In this document: positions 1 to 8,336 of the stretch, in pieces
Layout of the letters: each line of letters begins with the position of its first letter
Position numbering within the stretch: the first letter of the stretch is position 1
DNA from: Phoronis ovalis
Taxonomy: Eukaryota > Phoronida > Phoronidae
Direction of reading: 5' to 3'
NCBI GenBank assembly: GCA_028565635.1
Contig: JAOXYB010063979.1
Location: forward strand, 1 to 10,408
Length of the DNA: 10,408 nucleotides
Made by a program: the position numbers and the translations under genes
Notes under the pieces: model-generated
Told to the model about the DNA's origin: nothing
The model's database searches: none
The model's input: the letters and a program-made list of their open reading frames with translations, nothing else

Positions 1-191
1 GTAATTTCTCTTTTGTCCAAATATTTTTTCACTTAGACTTTGGATACCTTAACTGTGTCCAAAAATTATCTAGATTCCTTCATGTATAGGGAGTAGCAAT
101 CAAAAACGGTTGCAATGCCAACATTTTCAACTTCGTTGTGTATTGTGACTTGTGCAAGAACTAGATACAACTAAGAATTAAGTGCTGTTAC
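1..191 (-). other. Start of intron 4 of the receptor gene
   Basis: This is non-coding sequence downstream of exon 4, beginning with the donor GTAACA at 191-186 (minus strand). I see no further exon in it. The next expected exon would carry the end of this beta strand and then the Cys-loop, and lies outside the window. Confidence 0.7.
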
Positions 192-418
192 CTTAAGCTG
201 TATCTTACTGTACCGTTGGCGTAGACACGGACGGCTTGGTTAGGTACCGTCAGTTTATGTACATGAGCCTCTTTTTCATTAGGAAAGAACAAATCTGGCA
301 CCCAGATCTTTTCTACACTACTCCTGTCTAAAGTTATCAGTGAATCGTTTGATAGGTGGCGGTAGTCAAGGCGATTGTCTTGCCATGTCTGTCTCAAGTA
401 GATGTTAACTTTGAGGTC
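192..418 (-). CDS. Receptor gene exon 4: ligand-binding domain with WVPD and NEKEAH motifs
   Basis: This 227-bp exon is preceded by ATATTACAG and followed by the donor AG|GTAACA at 191-190. Translation starts DLKVNIYLRQTWQDNRL (residues 77 onward). Arg85 in IYLRQTW corresponds to the loop-D arginine that binds the carboxylate of the amino-acid ligand in GlyR and GluCl. Then come WVPD (115-118), LFFPNEKEAHVHK (NEK at 123-125) and RVYANGTVRYSL. Asn100 (N-D-S) and Asn144 (N-G-T) are glycosylation sequons. The open frame runs further upstream to an ATG at 484, but that part is intron, and an AG directly precedes GACCTC. The exon ends with two bases of an Arg codon, as in the family's YSIR/SMR site. 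It lies outside the seen palindrome, so only one copy is visible. Confidence 0.93.
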
Positions 419-2697
419 CTGTAATATCGGCTGGTATTTGTTATTGTTAATAAAGGATGAATGTACAAGAATGTTAAAAAACATACCCGTTGTCCAAAAA
501 GATAACTAAATTCATACCCCGTTATCAGAAGAGATGGCTAAATACATACCCCGTTGTCAGAAAACATACTCCTTTAGCAACGCCCATGGCAAAAAGCACC
601 ACTTATAAGCAAACATGATTTTCGGGACCCACTGTTAGCAGTGAGCTAACAATATTTCCCGTTGCGAGCGTCAAGTGTTGGAATATATACCCCGTTGCAA
701 GCAGGGATCCTGAAAAACCATATCCCATAAAGCGACACGTATGTATTACCACTTTGGATGGCAGTGTCCCCCGGGACTCAGGCAGACACAATTGTAAATT
801 TTAATTACCGATAATCAGCCAAACATTTACTTAGTTCTGAATACTTTCAAGGTATTTTTTCATAAAATGATAATTTAATTAGAGCAATGACGTATATCAG
901 TGCTTCAAATTACATTACAGCTATACCAAATAATGTTGCATTACTGGGAGACAATGCAATATGCTTGCGACAATTAATTGATATTTTAGAGCTACATGTA
1001 GCCATTTCCTACAACTACCCATATGCCCCCTTAAACAATTAGAGCAATTTTAATTTTGTTGATGGCTTGCATTAGTCTTGTCTAAATTGACTTGTTAAAC
1101 ATATGACATATCGATTGAAACATATACATGTATTTGTATAAATCATTAACACATTAAATGTTCATAACTAATTATAAAAACGCATATATCTCTCATTGCC
1201 ACTAGAATATATATTATATTATGACATTCTTCATTAACATTGATTCTGTTTATCCCCATATATATATTATATTTTGCACATTTTGTTTTATAATCAGTGT
1301 ATATAGTAATAATGTGATGTATATTTACAACCCACATAATCCGACAACTGGCATCTGATATTCGTTGATCAATTACATTTTTTTAGTAAATGCATCACAG
1401 TCACCAGTTAGCTATAAAAAACAAAAAAACTCACCATACTTTCTACGCTAACTGAGTCCAAACTATTCACAAAAATATCGCAAGTCACCTCTGTTGGTTT
1501 CCCTAAAAAGAAATAGCAATTTCTTTCCAATTATGATTGCATTCCGTGTAAGAGTTAGATAAGGAAAGAGACAGTAATCTAATTTTAAATACTAGCAAAC
1601 GTTATATTCACAATATAAATTGTCTGTTTGTCTTTGTCTAGTTATACGGAGTCCCATGCGGGACATCATTCACGAGTTTTTAAGAAACAAAAAGCCTATA
1701 ATAAAATATTGCCAACAAGTTATTCATAGTTCCTAGACTATATTGTGTTCTATACTGACCTTTTTCAAAGTTTGGATATAACATCTTCTGATAGGATTCA
1801 TTGTGCAAAATATGCAAGATCGGAGACACCCTGAAAAACTATATAACATAGTGACCGAGTAGAATATAATAGCCTGAATACCTGGATTTGTGACTCATTA
1901 ATTTCTGAATTTATTTTTAAATTTAAATTACAGCTTTAGACATGCAGAAGCATCAAACGAAATAAATTGACATCATTGCTCACAAGGGAATAAAAAATAC
2001 GACTGAAATATAAAACAATAAATATATGTGTTACATGAAATACCCGGAAGTCTCTATGTTAACATTGTTAGATGAGCTATTTACGTCGTTAAAAATCGAA
2101 ACTATTAAAGTGTTAACATCACTCTAGTATTTCACAGTGTATATAAACCAAAATATTTTAGGAATAAAATAGAAATGGTCACCTGCATGTACGGACTGCA
2201 ATAATATATGGACAGGTTTGTTTTCAAATGTTTCTTAATATGCAGTGATGCTCTTATATTAGTGCAGAAGAGTCTTGGGGATAGTAACTATATACCTGAC
2301 ACATTTCTGACACTCGTCGCGGGCTTTTTTTAGGAGAAAGCAACTAAATCAGTCTGACCCAATTATATGCTCCATTTCATGTAATCATGATCAGCCGAAC
2401 TCAAACTGCTTTGGGACCATTAGTTATGACGTCATGTAGTAGCACTACATTATGGTTGACGAACATTTGTACAGCAAGTCATATTTGTACATGCAAGATA
2501 ATGTCGTAAATTTATATTCTACAATTGAGATTATATAATAAGTTAATGAATCACAGCAACAGGGATTTCAAAGCATTTTTAGACATAATTTATACGTAGT
2601 ATAATTACCGTCTGTCTTGAGTGGTGTGTACCTCTAAGCACATGCCCAGTATTAGCAGCAAGCCGGCAGATACCACAGTCTTCAAGTCCAGTTCCAT
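192..2697 (-). CDS. Cys-loop ligand-gated chloride channel subunit (glycine receptor/GluCl-like), 5' four exons, partial
   Basis: This is a split gene on the minus strand, joined as 2697-2609, 1830-1760, 1502-1435 and 418-192. Introns of 778, 257 and 1,016 bp all have GT-AG ends, and splice phases agree at each join (phase 2, 1, 0, then 2 at the open end). The predicted N-terminus is about 151 residues. It has a signal peptide, a short variable segment, the first beta strands of the ligand-binding domain (TCDIFVNS, VNIYLRQTW), the WVPD loop and the LFFPNEKEAH motif. Together these are diagnostic of the anion-selective Cys-loop family: glycine receptors, glutamate-gated chloride channels and relatives. 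Such subunits form pentameric chloride channels in the plasma membrane. The Cys-loop and membrane helices M1-M4 would lie beyond base 1. The resemblance is to both GlyR alpha and invertebrate GluCl, so the ligand is not settled. Confidence 0.88.
482..572. repeat. 32-bp minisatellite in intron 3, about three units
   Basis: Three degenerate tandem units start at 482, 513 and 545, each opening with a form of CATACCCCGTTGTCAGAA and, in the first two, closing with a form of GGCTAAATA. Unit lengths are 31, 32 and about 28 bp. Related fragments with CCCGTTGC occur at about 658 and 686, so the repeat once spread further. It lies about 65 bp upstream of the exon 4 acceptor. The visible palindrome limit (537) falls within unit 2. 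Confidence 0.75.
633..651. repeat. Short hairpin, 7-bp stem
   Basis: TGTTAGC, loop AGTGA, then GCTAACA form a perfect 7-bp stem with a 5-base loop in intron 3. The mirror copy is at 10294-10312. No run of T follows that would suggest a function, so it is recorded as structure only. Confidence 0.5.
1435..1502 (-). CDS. Receptor gene exon 3: conserved 68-bp exon, beta strand 1 (left copy)
   Basis: The exon is exactly 68 bp, the characteristic size of the third coding exon in the GlyR/GABA-A receptor gene family. The acceptor is TTCTTTTTAG and the donor is ATG|GTGAGT, an excellent consensus. It encodes KPTEVTCDIFVNSLDSVSVE then Ser-Met, after a split Gly. This lines up with the glycine receptor segment around its conserved SCNIFINSFG, including the cysteine. 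This strand lies at the subunit interface of the extracellular domain. The exon ends at a codon boundary, as expected before the exon that starts the next beta strand. Confidence 0.9.
1760..1830 (-). CDS. Receptor gene exon 2: N-terminal helix region (left copy)
   Basis: This is a 71-bp exon entered after TTTTTCAG and left at AAAG|GTCAGT. Its first base completes the Arg codon begun in exon 1 (CG+G). It then reads VSPILHILHNESYQKMLYPN and ends with Phe-Glu-Lys. This matches the place and style of the helix and 'RPNF' region before beta strand 1 in glycine and GluCl receptors, where a Y...P(N)F segment precedes the first strand. Residue Asn40 lies in an N-E-S glycosylation sequon. The last base (G) starts the Gly codon finished by exon 3. 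It is too short to call alone; the exact phase match on both sides makes it convincing. Confidence 0.8.
1831..2608 (-). other. Intron 1 of the receptor gene
   Basis: This is 778 bp with ends GTAATT and TTTTTCAG. I see no convincing exon inside. It does not need one, because the phases of exons 1 and 2 already fit. The mirror copy is at 8337-9114. Confidence 0.75.
2609..2697 (-). CDS. Receptor gene exon 1: start codon and signal peptide (left copy)
   Basis: The ATG at 2697-2695 is preceded in frame by a TGA at 2724-2722, so it is the first possible start in this exon. The coding part gives 29 residues plus two bases (CG) of an Arg codon. It begins MELDLKTVV, has a hydrophobic core (about residues 8-21, with AGLLLILGM) and then a polar stretch ending TTQDR. 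This is a typical secretory signal peptide for a receptor subunit. The donor is CG|GTAATT at 2608-2607. Upstream, a good acceptor (pyrimidine-rich, ending TTATTACAG with the AG at 2751-2750) suggests that the exon starts near 2749 and that an untranslated exon lies further upstream. I cannot locate that exon. Confidence 0.82.
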
Positions 2698-2975
2698 GCT
2701 TATCCTGTTTCCAGCTAAGTATCATTACCTATAACTGAATATTACAAATCTGTAATAAAATATTAAAAGGAAATTATAAGTTAATGAACGTACATGTATG
2801 AATTTAATGTATGTGGATTCTGTAGTAAATTAACATTCCGGGGGTAGTCATTTTAATTTTGGGTGAGTGGATGAGGAGCGGTTCAAAATTCAGGATTTGG
2901 ATTGTATACTTTCATAGACTGTCTTTCTTCAAAAACTCAATTTTTGGTTTCCTACCCACATTAGACCCTGAATTC
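2698..2975 (-). other. 5' flank of exon 1, no clear promoter
   Basis: Likely 5' untranslated sequence runs to about 2749, preceded by an acceptor-like site, which implies that the promoter is further upstream behind an untranslated exon. From about 2838 there is a GC-richer strip (CCGGGGGTAGTCATTTTAAT) that looks like the edge of a dispersed repeat. No TATA box can be assigned in such AT-rich DNA. Mirror: 7970-8247. Confidence 0.4.
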
Positions 2976-3297
2976 CAGAGCCTATAAATCGTTGCTATTT
3001 CCTTTAATATTCCATATTCATAATTATGTCTCTTTGCTATTTTGATGTAGTTGTTTAAGATGTTATTTTGTTTTTACGTTATTGCAAATTTGGATTTTTT
3101 ATCTATTTATTATATGATAATATCAGAGCCTATAAATCATCCCTATTTCGCGTAATATCTCATATTTTATTATTTGTTACATCTCAAACTTTATATTTTA
3201 TGGTATTTTTATAAATTTTATAACATTTGAATTAAATAGTAAGGAACAATAAAATGTGACAGTTTTAAACGATATGAGGTAAGATTTATAGGCTCTG
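2976..3297. mobile_element. Probable non-autonomous DNA element (MITE-like) with CAGAGCCTATAAATC ends, left copy
   Basis: The 15-bp word CAGAGCCTATAAATC occurs in direct orientation at 2976-2990 and 3124-3138, and inverted at 3283-3297. The two direct copies remain similar for about 40 bp (CTATTT..., TAATAT..., CATATT). The inner pair would bound an AT-rich element of 174 bp with 15-bp terminal inverted repeats; the outer pair bounds 322 bp. There is no coding capacity. CAG-starting ends are seen in hAT-type transposons, but I could not find an 8-bp target duplication, so the family is not assigned. Confidence 0.55.
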
Positions 3298-4884
3298 ACA
3301 ATGAGGGTGATTGCTTCCAGGTGACTTAAAATTATTGATTGCTTACATGTTATTTGAAACAAATTAGATTGATTCCGTGTTTATTTTGTTACCTGATCAT
3401 GAGCTATAGGTGACATAAATCACATTTACTAAAAATGGCTGCTATTTTACACAAGATATACAGGAATACGCACACGCCACAAAATCGTGACATTTCGCAA
3501 TTTTTTATAGAACATACCTTACAAGTCAGATATTTATTGTGATGTGAAAAAGAGGTAGACCTAATGTACATACGTCCATTTCACATGTTCCAAGTGTACT
3601 ATTTTTGGCAAGTAAAATGCTAAAAACTCTGCGGTATTTTCTTTACAGCAAAACAAACTTCTCACCAAGTTGCTCACAGGTAATCTGCAAAATCCACCTG
3701 ATGAGAAAACTCGATATTGTTGTTTGGCCGTGTTTTGATTTTTTATCTATTATATGAGACGATTATTAGTCCCCCCCGGGTGTGCACTCAAATAAAATGT
3801 TGTTTAATCATGCTCGTTAATAGTCTAAAAAGTCTCTAAACAAGTGACCACGGAGGTACGAAAAATAGACCCTAAAGTAAAAACAAAGACTCTAAGGAAT
3901 ATTGACCTATGCCGAAGTTGGTACCCTATCCAAAACTGAAATATTTCAAGCTGCCGCAACCAGTCTCACCGCAAGGTTGGTCGAGCAAGACAGATTATAA
4001 ACCAGACCAGGGTTATAAACTATACCCTTTTGCGCATAATGGCTGATTTGCCTGCCTAACGAGTAAAGGGCGTTGTCTTAAGTGTACCGTAAACTCTGTA
4101 CTTAGTCTAAATTTAATCATAATGAATCACATCTTAGACTTAATTCAAGTTTTGAGAAACTCACCCCTGGTCCTCAAATAGACACCTTTTTCACGCGTTT
4201 CTGTTTACTGGCGTGATCACCCACATTTTATTTTAAGACATATAAGTATCATTTGTTAAAACCTAGTTTCTGAAATTTGTTTAATTCAGCTACACTTTTC
4301 GCATATTAAATTAAAGTAAAAACAATTGACATTTCTAAGTTTCTTTTATCATTTTTTTCATTTACCTAATTTATTTATTTTGCGTAGTTTCTAATAGTCT
4401 AATCATCAAGCACTTATACTTATTATATTTCGTGGTCTGATTTCTAAGCATTATATATTATTAAAATACCATAAAGCTGCTGGTGTAATTATATCTATAA
4501 TGTAATGTATACTTTAATTCAGATTAAACAAAGTATTTTGTGTCACATTATAGTAACAAGATGGGGGTCATTCTTCAATTAAAAAAAAAATCTTCTCTAT
4601 TAATAGAACCACGCGCTGTAATACAAAACACGTAAGTTACTGTATACTCATTGTTAAAACATTAAACATAGTAAATCAGTAAAACCACTATATCAGGCGC
4701 AGGATCAAACTTAGATCTAAAGTACAAATTTGCAAGTTTCTTGAGATTTATTAAAAATTAGCTGAAACTTGTTCGATAAGAGTTCTGTGTTTTCGTGGTT
4801 GTAAAAAGTGGATTATATGTATCTAACAATGCAATGAACTTGACTTCACCATATCTGTCAATGTTCTAGATTTTTTTATAGAAT
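3298..4884. other. Gene-poor intergenic stretch with repeat-like blocks (left arm)
   Basis: I see no supported exon on either strand. The part from about 3770 (CCCCCCCGGG) to about 4230 is less AT-rich and reads like an old dispersed repeat. It contains TTTTGAGAAACTCACCCC at about 4150-4167 and an imperfect inverted pair, CTTAGTCTAA and TTAGACTTAA, near 4101-4144. The remainder is AT-rich single-copy-looking sequence. Mirror: 6061-7647. Confidence 0.4.
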
Positions 4885-4981
4885 TCAATTCCTATCCAGC
4901 AAGTTCGTGGGAAATTGATATGGGATGAGTAGCTCCTCCAGGGATTTTTTTTGATGCTTCTTCCTGCTGTCTGCTGCATAC
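4885..4981 (-). CDS. Weak candidate terminal exon of an upstream gene (left copy)
   Basis: On the minus strand an acceptor-like TTGTGTTTAG is followed by 31 open codons reading YAADSRKKHQKKSLEELLIP and on to a TGA at 4887-4885. An AATAAA at 4752-4747 follows 133 bp later and could be a polyadenylation signal. The amino-acid make-up (charged KKHQKK, then LEELL) is more protein-like than neighbouring frames. I recognise no family, and the acceptor has a poor pyrimidine tract. Any preceding exon would have to lie across the palindrome axis, so the gene would be cut off there. It could equally be chance. Confidence 0.2.
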
Positions 4982-5461
4982 CTAAACACAATTTAAATAA
5001 TTTAGATTACACTTCTAAACACTGTCCAGAAAATGATCAGAATACCAGGTGAACAAAGAATCCTGGCAATTCTTTAAATTTTGTTGATTGTGTTACTGAT
5101 GAATAGAAATGTTTAGAATAATTAATGTGCCGGATATGGGTCATGTAAAACAACGAATAATTATCATTTTAAAAATATATATTTCCGAGTAAAAACATAT
5201 CGAAATACATTGTAAATTGAAATTAAAATATGCATGAAAGCTGTATGTATTTGATAAATGCATCAGTTTTCAACTGATTCTGGTGGCTATAATTAAAATG
5301 AAAATTAAACTGGCAGTTGTAGTAATTTACAGAGAGGTACTTTCAAAACACTAATTGGCACTAGCTGCAAACGGAGTGTTTTTGCATTTAGTGAAGATAC
5401 AGAACTCTGTTGTTATTATAGTAAGTCTATCAAATTTCACCTTTCCAGGTGACAATATACG
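4982..5461. other. Inner end of left arm up to the axis
   Basis: This is AT-rich sequence with no supported gene. The reading frames at 5351-5590 (minus) and 5355-5594 (plus) encode the same peptide, simply because they lie across the symmetry axis. The IYIYIYI stretch is the translated AT repeat. Mirror: 5484-5963. Confidence 0.6.
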
Positions 5462-5483
5462 ATATATATATATATATATATAT
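5462..5483. repeat. (AT)11 microsatellite at the palindrome axis
   Basis: Eleven AT units lie between TACG and CGTA and sit exactly on the symmetry axis. The run is self-complementary, so a single strand could fold back here and prime synthesis along itself. That could happen in the cell, during library amplification or in a sequencing read. Because the run is symmetric, the original single-copy locus may have had a shorter or longer AT tract at this place. Confidence 0.95.
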
Positions 5484-5963
5484 CGTATATTGTCACCTGG
5501 AAAGGTGAAATTTGATAGACTTACTATAATAACAACAGAGTTCTGTATCTTCACTAAATGCAAAAACACTCCGTTTGCAGCTAGTGCCAATTAGTGTTTT
5601 GAAAGTACCTCTCTGTAAATTACTACAACTGCCAGTTTAATTTTCATTTTAATTATAGCCACCAGAATCAGTTGAAAACTGATGCATTTATCAAATACAT
5701 ACAGCTTTCATGCATATTTTAATTTCAATTTACAATGTATTTCGATATGTTTTTACTCGGAAATATATATTTTTAAAATGATAATTATTCGTTGTTTTAC
5801 ATGACCCATATCCGGCACATTAATTATTCTAAACATTTCTATTCATCAGTAACACAATCAACAAAATTTAAAGAATTGCCAGGATTCTTTGTTCACCTGG
5901 TATTCTGATCATTTTCTGGACAGTGTTTAGAAGTGTAATCTAAATTATTTAAATTGTGTTTAG

Positions 5964-6060
5964 GTATGCAGCAGACAGCAGGAAGAAGCATCAAAAAAAA
6001 TCCCTGGAGGAGCTACTCATCCCATATCAATTTCCCACGAACTTGCTGGATAGGAATTGA
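5964..6060 (+). CDS. Weak candidate terminal exon (right copy)
   Basis: This is the mirror of 4885-4981: acceptor AG at 5962-5963, 31 codons, stop at 6058-6060, and AATAAA at 6193-6198. It has the same weaknesses and adds no independent support. Confidence 0.2.
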
Positions 6061-7647
6061 ATTCTATAAAAAAATCTAGAACATTGACAGATATGGTGAA
6101 GTCAAGTTCATTGCATTGTTAGATACATATAATCCACTTTTTACAACCACGAAAACACAGAACTCTTATCGAACAAGTTTCAGCTAATTTTTAATAAATC
6201 TCAAGAAACTTGCAAATTTGTACTTTAGATCTAAGTTTGATCCTGCGCCTGATATAGTGGTTTTACTGATTTACTATGTTTAATGTTTTAACAATGAGTA
6301 TACAGTAACTTACGTGTTTTGTATTACAGCGCGTGGTTCTATTAATAGAGAAGATTTTTTTTTTAATTGAAGAATGACCCCCATCTTGTTACTATAATGT
6401 GACACAAAATACTTTGTTTAATCTGAATTAAAGTATACATTACATTATAGATATAATTACACCAGCAGCTTTATGGTATTTTAATAATATATAATGCTTA
6501 GAAATCAGACCACGAAATATAATAAGTATAAGTGCTTGATGATTAGACTATTAGAAACTACGCAAAATAAATAAATTAGGTAAATGAAAAAAATGATAAA
6601 AGAAACTTAGAAATGTCAATTGTTTTTACTTTAATTTAATATGCGAAAAGTGTAGCTGAATTAAACAAATTTCAGAAACTAGGTTTTAACAAATGATACT
6701 TATATGTCTTAAAATAAAATGTGGGTGATCACGCCAGTAAACAGAAACGCGTGAAAAAGGTGTCTATTTGAGGACCAGGGGTGAGTTTCTCAAAACTTGA
6801 ATTAAGTCTAAGATGTGATTCATTATGATTAAATTTAGACTAAGTACAGAGTTTACGGTACACTTAAGACAACGCCCTTTACTCGTTAGGCAGGCAAATC
6901 AGCCATTATGCGCAAAAGGGTATAGTTTATAACCCTGGTCTGGTTTATAATCTGTCTTGCTCGACCAACCTTGCGGTGAGACTGGTTGCGGCAGCTTGAA
7001 ATATTTCAGTTTTGGATAGGGTACCAACTTCGGCATAGGTCAATATTCCTTAGAGTCTTTGTTTTTACTTTAGGGTCTATTTTTCGTACCTCCGTGGTCA
7101 CTTGTTTAGAGACTTTTTAGACTATTAACGAGCATGATTAAACAACATTTTATTTGAGTGCACACCCGGGGGGGACTAATAATCGTCTCATATAATAGAT
7201 AAAAAATCAAAACACGGCCAAACAACAATATCGAGTTTTCTCATCAGGTGGATTTTGCAGATTACCTGTGAGCAACTTGGTGAGAAGTTTGTTTTGCTGT
7301 AAAGAAAATACCGCAGAGTTTTTAGCATTTTACTTGCCAAAAATAGTACACTTGGAACATGTGAAATGGACGTATGTACATTAGGTCTACCTCTTTTTCA
7401 CATCACAATAAATATCTGACTTGTAAGGTATGTTCTATAAAAAATTGCGAAATGTCACGATTTTGTGGCGTGTGCGTATTCCTGTATATCTTGTGTAAAA
7501 TAGCAGCCATTTTTAGTAAATGTGATTTATGTCACCTATAGCTCATGATCAGGTAACAAAATAAACACGGAATCAATCTAATTTGTTTCAAATAACATGT
7601 AAGCAATCAATAATTTTAAGTCACCTGGAAGCAATCACCCTCATTGT

Positions 7648-7969
7648 CAGAGCCTATAAATCTTACCTCATATCGTTTAAAACTGTCACATTTTATTGTT
7701 CCTTACTATTTAATTCAAATGTTATAAAATTTATAAAAATACCATAAAATATAAAGTTTGAGATGTAACAAATAATAAAATATGAGATATTACGCGAAAT
7801 AGGGATGATTTATAGGCTCTGATATTATCATATAATAAATAGATAAAAAATCCAAATTTGCAATAACGTAAAAACAAAATAACATCTTAAACAACTACAT
7901 CAAAATAGCAAAGAGACATAATTATGAATATGGAATATTAAAGGAAATAGCAACGATTTATAGGCTCTG
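7648..7969. mobile_element. Probable MITE-like element, right-arm mirror copy
   Basis: This is the exact mirror of 2976-3297. CAGAGCCTATAAATC is at 7648-7662, and its inverted forms are at 7807-7821 and 7955-7969. It adds no independent evidence for mobility, because it is part of the large palindrome. Confidence 0.55.
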
Positions 7970-8247
7970 GAATTCAGGGTCTAATGTGGGTAGGAAACCA
8001 AAAATTGAGTTTTTGAAGAAAGACAGTCTATGAAAGTATACAATCCAAATCCTGAATTTTGAACCGCTCCTCATCCACTCACCCAAAATTAAAATGACTA
8101 CCCCCGGAATGTTAATTTACTACAGAATCCACATACATTAAATTCATACATGTACGTTCATTAACTTATAATTTCCTTTTAATATTTTATTACAGATTTG
8201 TAATATTCAGTTATAGGTAATGATACTTAGCTGGAAACAGGATAAGC

Positions 8248-8336
8248 ATGGAACTGGACTTGAAGACTGTGGTATCTGCCGGCTTGCTGCTAATACTGGG
8301 CATGTGCTTAGAGGTACACACCACTCAAGACAGACG
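8248..8336 (+). CDS. Receptor gene exon 1: signal peptide (right copy)
   Basis: This exon is identical to 2697-2609 on the other strand. It has an in-frame TGA at 8221-8223 upstream, the context AAGCATGG, 29 codons plus CG, and the donor GTAATT at 8337. The acceptor AG at 8194-8195 after a T-rich tract suggests that the exon extends upstream to about 8196 as 5' untranslated sequence. Confidence 0.8.

Larger units (their letters stand above)
419..1434 (-). other. Intron 3 of the receptor gene
   Basis: This is 1,016 bp between exon 3 (donor GTGAGT) and exon 4 (acceptor ATTACAG). It holds the 32-bp minisatellite near its 3' end and AT-rich tracts with ATATATATTATATT at about 1207-1220 and 1258-1272. 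Open frames at 603-791 and 1146-1337 are chance frames in repeat-like or AT-rich intron and have no recognisable protein content. Confidence 0.75.

Noticed and set aside
419-484. Extending exon 4 upstream to the ATG at 484
   Set aside because: The extra 22 residues do not match the family, an acceptor CAG ends exactly at the conserved strand, and the phase fits exon 3. The upstream part overlaps the minisatellite.
603-791. 62-codon minus-strand frame, mirrored at 10154-10342
   Set aside because: It lies in intron 3 over degenerate CCCGTTGC repeat fragments. Its apparent internal repeats (LLATG, TLATG) come from that repeat.
1146-1337. 63-codon minus-strand frame, mirrored at 9608-9799
   Set aside because: This is AT-rich intron sequence rich in Ile, Asn and Tyr codons, as expected from base composition. 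No motif is seen.
1955-2003. Acceptor-like TTTTATATTTCAG with a short open frame in intron 1, mirrored at 8942-8990
   Set aside because: The frame has no donor at a useful place, no family resemblance, and is not needed for the reading frame.
2183-2195. Possible 13-bp microexon in intron 1 (TTATTGCAG before, GTGACC after), mirrored at 8750-8762
   Set aside because: Thirteen bases would break the phase, whereas exon 1 joins exon 2 directly in phase.
5351-5594. Two 79-codon frames across the axis, one on each strand, with the same peptide
   Set aside because: They are one frame seen twice because the sequence is its own reverse complement here. The middle is a translated AT repeat and nothing resembles a protein family.
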